64,000 bases of DNA from Alligator mississippiensis (Eukaryota; Chordata; Crocodylia; Alligatoridae). Within the stretch, counting starts at the first letter, position 1. Every line of letters begins with the position of its first letter. Positions 22,263-31,009 of the stretch are shown here, piece after piece. The stretch is from the NCBI RefSeq assembly GCF_030867095.1, contig NC_081828.1:219201978-219265977 (forward strand), given 5' to 3'. Position numbers and translations under genes: made by a program. The notes beneath the pieces were generated by a model. It did no database searches. It had not been told where the DNA came from and saw only the letters and a list, made by a program, of their open reading frames with translations.

Positions 22263-22366
22263 TTCCTACCTGGCAGGGGAGACCCCTTTTCCCTCGGACT
22301 TGAATGACGGTGCCGTCGTTGAGGGTGAAGGCCTGTCCCTTGCGCTGCGGCAGGCTGACCCCACCA
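22263..22366 (+). pseudogene. U1 snRNA pseudogene a (left arm, 5' half)
   Basis: TTCCTACCTGGCAGGGGAGA corresponds to the U1 5' end, and GGGTGAAGGCCTGTCCCTTGCGCT...GGCTGACCCC to stem II and beyond. The 3' half with the Sm site is absent. It is decayed and lies tail-to-tail with pseudogene b. Confidence 0.72.
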
Positions 22367-22650
22367 CAGGCCATAATGCCTTCAATTTGGGGGAATTTTG
22401 TTTATTTTTGTTTCCCAAGGGTTAACTCGGGTCTGAATGTTCCTGGGCCAAGCCCGATAGCCAAGTTCCACGGTCCGATGGAGCAGAGCTCCTCTGTGCA
22501 AGTAGTCTGTGTGGTGCTGCCACGGGGCGAGCCTGCCCCTCCCCACCTCCCCCGGTCCGTGGCAGACATCCTGCGTGCAAGCCCAGGCTCCTTGGGGTTC
22601 GGACGCCCCCTCCTCTCGCTTGCTCTTAGCCTAAAGGCCGGGCAGGAGCC

Positions 22651-22800
22651 AGGGGGAAGCACTGCCCCGTTGCCACAGAACCGTGCAGCTGAGTTTCCTG
22701 CGTTTGGGGCAAACCTGGAGGTACCCGGAGTGCAAGGGACAAGCCTCACCCTGGGAAAACCGACCGGATGATCGTCCTATCTCGCCTGCTACGGGAGGAT
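22651..22800 (-). pseudogene. U1 snRNA pseudogene b (left arm)
   Basis: The minus strand matches U1 over nearly its full length: GATCAT, GGTTTTCCCAGGGTGAGGC, TTGCACTCTGG and GGAAACTC are visible. The 5' splice-site-pairing region (ATCCTCCCGTAG) and the Sm site (GGTTCTGTGG) are corrupted. Mirror at 27216-27365. Confidence 0.8.
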
Positions 22801-24271
22801 CTCAGCTATACAACTGATGACAAAAAACAGATTTTTCTTTTCTTTTGAATTCCGTGTCTGGGCCCAAATTGGCCAAATCAGTCCCAAATTCTCTCAAGGG
22901 AGCAGAGCTAGGTTGTTCTTGACTGCGCAGCGCTGCCATGGACAAGTCTCTCTCCCAGACCCTCCAGCCTGGGGCTGCAGAGGTTCCCAAATCCAAGGCA
23001 GCCTCCTACGTGCAGGAGCCTGGAGGCCTTGCAGTTCAGATAGCCCCGGGAACAAAGCTCCATGTCGGGCTCCTTGTCACCTGCATGAACCCTGCCCTGG
23101 ACCCCCAGCCCTCACCCCCTGCTGCACCCACTTCTGGGGAGGGGGTGGGAAGGGGAGGAAGGCACAGCTGCAAGTTCCCCAGGGCTTGTGCCTACCCCAG
23201 GGGTCTGTCTCCTGCCCCCACTGCGCTGGCTGCACTAGAAAGGGCTCCACGTGCAGCTGGCGCACCCTGCACGGCGTGTGTGGGGGCAGCTGCCAGACCA
23301 CCCGATGGTGACCATTACCTGCTGCCATCCAGCCAGGGCTGCACTGGGAGGGGACGGCAGGGCTCAGCCCGGGTGCAGGCGGTCAGGCCAGGCCGTGCTG
23401 CGGGGGCTGCCATGCAGGGAGGGCACTGGCCGTGGGGGGCTCCCAGCGGTGCCTGAGGCCTGAGAACAGCAGTGGGGCCGACCGGGACACGAGCGTCTTT
23501 TCCTCCTGCCCGGGGACCAGGGTCTCGATCTCTGCACTGCTCCCCGCCGCAGTTCTATCAGACCAGTTCTAATCTGGATTTACTAAAGACTTTCCCCCTC
23601 AGACACGCACCCATCTCTAAGTTTAATAGGCATCTTGGGCCGTACAGTCCCCGGTCCCACTATGGGAGGCCTATTTAAACTTGATTGACTAAAGCTCGGT
23701 TGCCGGGTTAGGGAATGCTGAGGCAAGAGACCGAGTCAGAGGGGATATGGGCAACAGTTAAACAATGGTTAAGGCTTCATCGCAACGTCCAGCCCATTGG
23801 AGCCCTAATCACAGGTGTTGTCATACTTTTCCCGAGACGACTGGTGGGAGTCCTCTCCACAAAAGGTTATGAACACCCCAAAAATTGTCTTAAGTCTGTT
23901 AAAAGACTATAGTAAGATCTGGAAAAGTCATGCTAAGCTGAGGCTTGTGCACAACAAGTAAAAATCCAAAATCCTGATGCTGCAAGCTATCTATTGTTCC
24001 TGAAAAAACCATGAGATATCCCATCAGTATATCTGCCATCCATAGGAATTTCAAGCTGGCTCCCAAGTATTTGGTTACTCCCTAATCTTAAGTGTTTCCT
24101 GATTATCAATCAGTTTCTTGAGATGTTCCAAACCAGGTAACCCCTTGTCAATAGAAAAGACAATGATTTACACAATTAAGGATGCTTTGAAGCAGCTGAA
24201 CTGAGGGTATAAAAATCTGTAAAAAGTGTGGGTGCTTCAGAAAGAAAGGAAAGAAAGGAAGAAGAAGAAAA

Positions 24272-24466
24272 GAAGACTTTGACTTTTTAGCTACTTTATT
24301 CTGGGGTTCAGGGTACAAAAAGTTGGCCCCTCTGGGGTCCAGGTCCAATATACAAAGCAAAGACAAACAAATTACCATCAAACCAAGTGTACCATGTCAT
24401 TACATTCATAACATCACACTGTGACAGACAACTTCTCTGTATTACACGTCATGCCTAACATGCTGT
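24272..24466 (+). repeat. Direct repeat in palindrome spacer, copy 1
   Basis: Shares ACTTTGACTTTT/CTTTATT, ACCATCAAACCA, ACATCACACTGTGAC and TAACATGCT blocks, in order, with 24741-24902. Confidence 0.72.
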
Positions 24467-24740
24467 TATGTGGTCGGGACACTGGCCACACGGTCATATA
24501 GACCAAAACCTTCTATAAACAATGAATTCCTATCCTATCCAATCATACATGTAACAACACCTCCAACTTCCCACACAAAGAAAGAACCAAAAAGCATCCT
24601 GGTGAGGGCCCAGGGTGCGGCATGAGCTGGGAGTTGTAGTCCAACATTGAGCCTGCCCGGTTGCCCAGACCAGTCATGACATCAGAGCACATATTGAAGA
24701 CAGCCATCCTCCACGTAGCACAGCATTCCCTCAAGGGCCA

Positions 24741-24902
24741 GGAAGGACTTTTGACTTTTAACAACTTTATTTCACAAAAGATCAGGTACAGAAAGCAAAA
24801 AACCATCAAACCACACCAAAGAGAAACCATTCCAGGACATTCAGAACATCACACCGTGACAAACACCTTCGCAGTAATACACATCATGTCTAACATGCTA
24901 TA
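24741..24902 (+). repeat. Direct repeat in palindrome spacer, copy 2
   Basis: Partner of 24272-24466, offset about 470 bp. Confidence 0.72.
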
Positions 24903-25911
24903 TATAAGTGCAACATGCCATATATATAGCCCTCGAGAAACAAACAATTCCACCCTTCCCTGTGGAAGAAAAGAAGAAGAAAACTCCTGTGCTGGCACCA
25001 TCCCCTGTTGTTCTTGGGACGCTGGAAGAACAGATCATCTCCCTTCAAGGACTGTGCCTGTCAGCTCTGCAGCCCAAGTACCTTGGACTGGTGAGATCCC
25101 AGCGCTCGCTCTCTCTTTTCACTCTAGGCATAAGTTTCTGAACCTGAACTGTACTAGTTAAGCTTGAGCTAAGTTTCCCCAAATACTTAGTGAAACCAGG
25201 GCAGTACTGTAATTGCTTGTGTTTGTTTTTCCTTTGCATGTCTGTTACTACTAGTACCATTATATATTTCATATGCTTAGCAATAAATAACTTTTATAGT
25301 CAAACTGGTAGTAATTGGGTATATTTTTCCTTCTCTTTCCTCCCATGCTGTGCAGCAACGCTTCCTTTACCTAAGCTAAAGATCCCTGTGAAGCCCCAAA
25401 ATACTGTGGGGTCTGCTCATCAAGAGGCCAAAGACTGGGACATCCTGAGTTTGAAACACATAAGGGGATCAGCTTGTACAGGCTGATTGTCCCAGTTTGA
25501 CTCAGACGTGCCCTTATGAACTAAATGCTGGCCCATGAGGGTATCAGCTGGACACCCAGCCAGATTCAGGGGGATTCTGTTCACCTGTGTGCTTGTGTCT
25601 GACTGCAGTGTATTGTTGCTCTGATGAACTGATTCTTGGCATATGAGGGTGTCAGCCTGTCCATGCTGATCAGCCCGGCCAGGTCAGGCATGTCACGTTA
25701 ATTTGTGTGTATGACTGATTTGGTGACTGGAGGAACCCAGTCCCATTAAAACTGAGTCCTGCAAGATAGCTCCATTGGGGGCGAGGGCTTGCAGAAGGGA
25801 GAGATACAGCTCCGTATAGTAACACAAGCAGCACATTGACAGAATCACCAAGACCCTAGAAACTATCCCTAATAAATGAGCACACCCCAAAGTAATGGGA
25901 AAATCTGGTAA

Positions 25912-26560
25912 CACCGGGCAGGGGCTCTGCCTGGGCTCCATGCAGGGGCGGAGGGGTCCCCGTCTCCCGGGGGGCTGCGCTGCTTTGAAGGGTGTGGCTG
26001 TGGCTCGGAGCCCCTCGCTGGGGACGCTGCCCTGGGGTGGCTTTGGGCAGGGGAGGTAACAGCTCAGCCCGGGGCCCGGCTGCCTCCTGGCCAGTGGGCT
26101 CGTGGCTGCTCTGTGCAGGGAGCCGTGGGCCCAGGGTCTGTGTGCTGCATGGGACGTGGAGCTGAGCCCAGGGGTCCACGGTGCTGATGATCCCCCTCTG
26201 CTTGCAGGACCGGGAGGAGGCGGGGGTGGGTACAGAGCCACTGGTGATCTCTGTGCCCGCGGCCCAGGCCCAGGCCCAGCCGGGTGAAGAAATGCATGTG
26301 GACAGTGCCTGAGCCGGGCACGACCCCAGGGCTGCATCGTTACCAGGCCCACTCTGCCCCTGCACTGGCTGCAGCCGTGCCCAACACCGTGCCATGCCGT
26401 GCCGTGTCTACAGGCAATAAAACATCTCCACATCTGCACGGGGCCTGGTGTTTACTGCCCCTGGGCTGTGGGGAGAACAGTGCAGGGATTGAGCCCCTGG
26501 GCCCCGGACAGGAGGGCGAGACGCTCGTGTCCCAGTCAGCCCCACTGCTGTTCTCAGGCC
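25912..26560 (+). repeat. Duplicate of the TMEM176-like 3' end
   Basis: Homologous to 51409-52060 without large gaps: the end of intron 5, exon 6, the polyadenylation signal and about 130 bp beyond. The last ~97 bp fall in the right palindrome arm, so the palindrome edge cuts through this duplicated block. Confidence 0.9.
26208..26312 (+). pseudogene. TMEM176-like last exon, orphan copy
   Basis: After an acceptor (CTTGCAG), the frame DREEAGVGTEPLVISVPAAQ...VDSA-stop is the same as exon 6 of the gene at 48782-51809. An AATAAA lies at 26416-26421. No exons 1-5 are found upstream on +; intron homology stops at 25912. The coding frame is intact, but without the rest it cannot make a family protein. 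Confidence 0.9.
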
Positions 26561-27215
26561 CCAGGCACCGCTGGGAGCCCCCCACGGCCAGTGCCCTCCC
26601 TGCATGGCAGCCCCCGCAGCACAGTCTGGCCCGACTGCCTGCACCCGGGCTGAGCCCTGCCGCCCCCTCCCAGTGCAGCCCTGGCTGGACGGCAGCAGGT
26701 AATGGTCCTCATCGGGTGGTCTGGCAGCTGCCCCCACACACGCCATGCAGGGTGCCCCAGCAGCACGTGGAGCCCTTTCTAGTGCAGCCAGCACCATGGG
26801 GCAGGAGACAGACCCCCAGGGTAAGCACAAGCCCTGGGGAAGTTGCAGCTGTACCTTCCCCCCCTTCCCACCCCCTCCCCAGAAGTGGGTGCAGCAGGGG
26901 GTGAGGGCTGGGGGTCCAGGGCAGGGTTCATGCAGGTGACAAGGAGCCCGACATGGGGCTTTGTTCCCGGGGCTATCTGAACTGCAAGGCCTCCAGGCTC
27001 CTGCACGTAGGAGGCTGCCTTGGATTTGGGAACCTCTGCAGCCCCAGGCTGGAGGGTCTGGGAGAGAGACTTGTCCGTGGCAGCGCCGTGCAGTCAGGAA
27101 CAACCTAGCTCTGCTCCCTTGAGAGAATTTGGGACTGATTTGGCCAATTTGGGCCCAGACACGGAATTCAAAAGAAAAGAAAAATCTGTTTTTTGTCATC
27201 AGTTGTATAGCTGAG

Positions 27216-27365
27216 ATCCTCCCGTAGCAAGCGAGATAGGACGATCATCTGGTCGGTTTTCCCAGGGTGAGGCTTGTCCCTTGCACTCTGGGTACGTCCG
27301 GGTTTGCCCCAAACGCAGGAAACTCAGCTGCACGGTTCTGTGGCAACGGGGCAGTGCTTCTCCCG
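27216..27365 (+). pseudogene. U1 snRNA pseudogene b (right arm)
   Basis: Mirror of 22651-22800. The U1 central part (GGTTTTCCCAGGGTGAGGC, TTGCACTCTGG) is recognisable; the 5' end and the Sm site are corrupted. Confidence 0.8.
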
Positions 27366-27654
27366 GGCTCCTGCCCGGCTTTTAGGCTAAGAGCAAGCGA
27401 GAGGAGGGGGCGTCTGAACCCCAAGGCGCCTGGGCTTGCACGCAGGATGTCTGCCACGGACCGGGGGAGGTGGGGAGGGGCAGGCTCGCCCTGTGGCAGC
27501 ACCACACAGACTACCTGCACAGAGGAGCTCTGCTCCATCGGACCGTGGAACTTGACTATTGGGCTTGGCCCAGGAACATTCAGACCCGAGTTAGCCCTTG
27601 GGAAACAAAAACAAACAAAACGCCCCAAATTGGAGGCATTATGGCCTGTGGCAG

Positions 27655-27753
27655 GGGTCAGCTTGCCGCAGCGCAAGGGACAGGCCTTCACCCTCAACGA
27701 CGGCACCGTCATTCAAGTCCAAGAGGAAAGGGGTCTCCCCTGCCAGGTAGGAA
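27655..27753 (-). pseudogene. U1 snRNA pseudogene a (right arm, 5' half)
   Basis: Mirror of 22263-22366. On the minus strand it begins TTCCTACCTGGCAGGGGAGA. Confidence 0.7.
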
Positions 27754-27799
27754 GAACCGCCTGGACTGGAAACTATGACCATGGACTCTGCTCGGCCAG

Positions 27800-27865
<66 letters not shown>
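27800..27865. repeat. (GATA)n microsatellite, right arm only
   Basis: About sixteen units. The mirrored site in the left arm (22155-22187) has only a short, imperfect CTAG/CTAT stretch, so the array expanded or collapsed after the arms separated. Confidence 0.95.
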
Positions 27866-28199
27866 CACCTCTATATTCACAGCCTTGTCTTGTGACTGGC
27901 CCAGTTCCCCTGACAGGCCCTGGCACACCTACACTTGTATTACAAGAGCACATTCCCGTTACAGTGCTCGCACCGACGGCCGGTGTGCATCTCTTTAGGT
28001 GTGTCTCCGCGACACGCTCAGAGGGCAGTAGACTCATTTCACTGCGCATTACAGCATCACGGCGAAAGCTGTGCTAATGCGCAGTAAAATTAGTTTGCTG
28101 TGCAGTAGTGTCACGTGAAAGCCGTGCGCTGGTATCACAGTGCAGCGCTGCTGACTACGGCACACGTACTATCTTGCAGGTCCTATACTTAAGGCGCTT

Positions 28200-28990
28200 T
28201 AACTAGGCGAGTTAACAATGCCCGTGTAGAGGGCACGCCGCCCCGCTCCCCGCGCCGCCCGGGGAAGGGCAGGCTCCAGCCCGCGCCGCACAAGGCAGCG
28301 CCGCGCACGCAGCAAGGGCAGCAGCACGGAGCGCCCCCAGCCCAGCGCGCAGGCGCGGCCCCCGCCGGGCGATGGGCACGGTGGCAGCCCGCGCGCAGCA
28401 GGGAACCCCCCGGCGCTAGGACCAGCGGGGCGGCTGCCGGGCAGGGCTAGTGCGGTGGGAGGGGAGAAGCGTGATGATGTCACAGGAGTGTGTGTGCTTT
28501 TGGTAGAAGAGGCGGGCCGTATGCAAATATCACAGACGGGCGGGCGCGGGGTGTGCTGGGAGTGGGGCGCCGCGCGCGGGGCCGGGGGGCGCAGCGCGGG
28601 GTGGGAACACGGGAGCCGGGCGGCGCGGGTTGGCGGTGTTACGACGCAGCAGCGTGTCGGGGGCTGCGGAAGTGGGTCCTCACCGTGCCCTGCTGAGGGG
28701 CAGTGCTGCCAGTTCCGGGGCTGTAGCGGCGCTCATGGCTGACACCGGTTGGGGACGCCCCAGTGGGGGCGGGGGGAGGCGTGTGCGCCTGCGCGGTGGC
28801 GGGGCCGCGTGAGCTGTGTAGATGCCGCTGCACGTGGCCGGGCCGGCGCTGAGGCGCGCGGAGGTGTGAAGGCCGGTGCAGGTAGTGGCGGCGCGGGGTG
28901 AGGACGGAGGCAGGCTGGGCTCTGTGAGGGGCCAGGCCGCTTGTCCCGGGGCTTTCCCTGCCCCTGGGGTGCTGCGCGCTGAGCGGGGAG
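28200..28990. promoter_or_regulatory. CpG island with octamer (right arm)
   Basis: Mirror of 21041-21830. On + it has TGATGTCA (28476-28483), the octamer as ATGCAAAT (28521-28528) and PSE-like TCCTCACCGTGCCCTGCTG (28677-28695). A start GCGCTCATGGCTGAC at 28736 opens only a 25-codon frame. Frames of 94 and 95 codons read through this block are unchanged between the arms. Confidence 0.55.
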
Positions 28991-30380
28991 CGGGAAAGTG
29001 TGCGTGGGGGTCTGCCCCCTGCCCTGGAGAAGGGCCCTGAAGTGATGAGAAGGGACGTGGAGACCCCTTTCTCCCCCTCTTCGTGCCCCGGTGGCTGTCT
29101 GGGTTTGGGGTGGGATGGGTGGTGCCATGGGGGGCGGGGGCATCAGTCCCTGCAGCGCCCCGGCCCAGGTGGAGCCCGGCAGTCTTGCTGGGGCGCTGGG
29201 GGCAGGGCTGGGAGCCGGCCGTGTTTTGGGTGGTGTTGCATCTTGTTGTGGGGTCGGCACAGCTGTGTCGCTGAGCCCCGCCGCGCGTCTTGCCGGCACT
29301 TTTGGCCACGCAGGCCTCGAGCGGGGCGATGCCGCGAGCGCATGCTCCCTGGTGCAGGCTGCCCCGGAGCGGGGTCGTGGCGCCCGCGCCCCTGCGCTGG
29401 GGATTGCCGGGTCTCAGCGCGGGGTGTCGCTGGGACGGGATGTCCAGGCTGTGGCCGTAATGCTGCGCCCTTTGGCTGTTGCAGGCGGGTGCGTTGCAGC
29501 CCGGCGGTGTGGGGCTGAGCCCAGCGCGTCGCCTGGCAGATTAGGGCCGGGGTGAAGCCCGGGCACTTGCTGTTGTTTGTGCAGCGCTGTCTGGGCTGGC
29601 CAGGTTGTGCCGCCCAGTCCAGCGCCAGCGACACGGGCCCGCGCCTCCTTTTGTCCCTGTCGCGGTTTGTGCCCATCCAAGCGGAGTGGTTGGCGCTCGT
29701 TGCAGTGCAGGCTCAAGCCAAACGGGCCTGGTCCCCTTTGTTTCGTAACCGCGTGGCTGAGAAGAAAGGTCCGTGCGGCAGACAAGTAGCCCTTTTGTGT
29801 TGTGTGTTGAGGCCCGGGTGCAGGACAGGCCCGAGTCCCCCTTTCTTGTTTCCAGCTGTCGTGTCTCAGCACAGCTGTGTTGCCGAGCCCCGCTGTACGT
29901 TTGTTTGCCGTATGTCTGGGCCCGGCACGTTTGGGCCTGGCAGACGTTGCTTTTGTGGCTGTGTCGTGACCCAGCAGCGCGGTTGGTGCTGGGGGCAGGT
30001 CAGGCTCGTTTGCTCTTTGGCGTTTTTCTGAGGTCTCGTGCAGGCTCCTGCCCCTGCGGAGCTGGGATTAGCACTAAAACTTTGGGGTGCGATATGCTGG
30101 TGAAACCTGCCGTTCACCCCTCAAATCCACCACGTGGAAGTGAAGATCAGCGCTATGGGTTCGCAGGGAGCAGCGAGGGGCCCTTGGCAATGCAGCAGGC
30201 CCCAGGCTGGCTAGCAGCTCCCTGCGGCGCAGAGACCCACGGAGCAGCTCCTGGACTCTGCGGTGTGGCCCCCGCTGCAGCCCAGGGCTGAAGGGCCGGT
30301 CTAGGGGCGCAGGCCCCAGAACTCCCATTTGGGGAGCCCCAAGTCCCAGACTGCCTGGGCATGGGTGAAGTCCCCCCAAG
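28985..30380 (-). repeat. U1 3'-flank unit, copy R2 (no U1 RNA attached)
   Basis: Mirror of 19640-21040 and inverted relative to 35960-37290 in the same arm. Confidence 0.83.
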
Positions 30381-30639
30381 AGATGCCACCTATAGACTTG
30401 GTTTTGTAGTTTGTAGTGTTTTAAAATGATAGCTAATGATTACTTTTGCTTTTCCTTAGTAATACATTTGGATTTTGTCTTCACGCTGCTTGCGAGGGAG
30501 GGTTGTTGGCTTTCTTAGACACCTTAGTGATTCATTTAGTGTTTCCCAGGGGGTCTGGGTGGGGGCTTGAGCCAAACTGAACTATGTTTAGTGCCCCAAA
30601 ATTGAACTCAGCCCCTATATTCAGTCCATGATTTTTTGT

Positions 30640-31008
30640 CTCCAGTGGATTTATGCACTGAAGTTCGTAGGCTCATCTACAGAAGTTGTTTTGTAAATTC
30701 CCTTTGAGGATTACAACTGGGATTGCGTCCCACTCCAGAGCGCATCCTCCTGAGTTCAAGCCGTAAATTGCAAGGGAGCTCGTCCTGGGGAAAATAGGGT
30801 GGTGGGTTGCTTATGAAGCCCTGGTGTAGCTGATATCTTTGCATCGGAGGCATTGTAGATGGTCATGGGGGCAGCCTGCCCCAGAGCGAGGAAAACAGCT
30901 TCGTCCTTCATCAGGCAGATGAGGTTATTTTTGGTAACTGCTATCTTTTATTAGACCAACTGAGCCCTTCTTGAGTTTGTCTTCTTTCTTCTTCACAACT
31001 GGGCGGTG
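30640..31008 (-). mobile_element. Penelope-like element fragment (right arm)
   Basis: Mirror of 19010-19382. The word TATCTTTTATTAGACCAACTG near 30943 is the usual end-block of these elements. It is interrupted by the CR1 that follows. Confidence 0.7.
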
Positions 31009-31009
31009 A

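Larger units (their letters stand above)
11272..23553. repeat. Left arm of a large palindrome
   Basis: The reverse complement of this segment matches 26464-38752. Corresponding coordinates sum to about 50016-50027 all along, for example U1 at 14246 and 35775, the CpG core, and the integrase fossil. Arms are about 12.28 kb, with a spacer of 2.9 kb. The outer edge lies inside an LTR; the inner edge lies just past a block homologous to TMEM176 3'-flanking DNA. Short insertions or deletions and single-base changes separate the arms, unevenly along their length. Confidence 0.97.
23554..25911. other. Palindrome spacer, unique part
   Basis: No gene is recognised. It holds a pair of diverged direct repeats (24272-24466 and 24741-24902) and a reversed ZNF143-like motif (GGGAGTTGTAGTCC, near 24640). 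TATA-like (24207) and AATAAA-like (about 25282) words suggest LTR remnants, but ends could not be fixed. Confidence 0.5.

Noticed and set aside
28736-28812. GCGCTCATGGCTGAC start opening MADTGWGRPSG... in a CpG island
   Set aside because: Only 25 codons to a stop, with no convincing splice donor or downstream exon; not supportable as a first exon.
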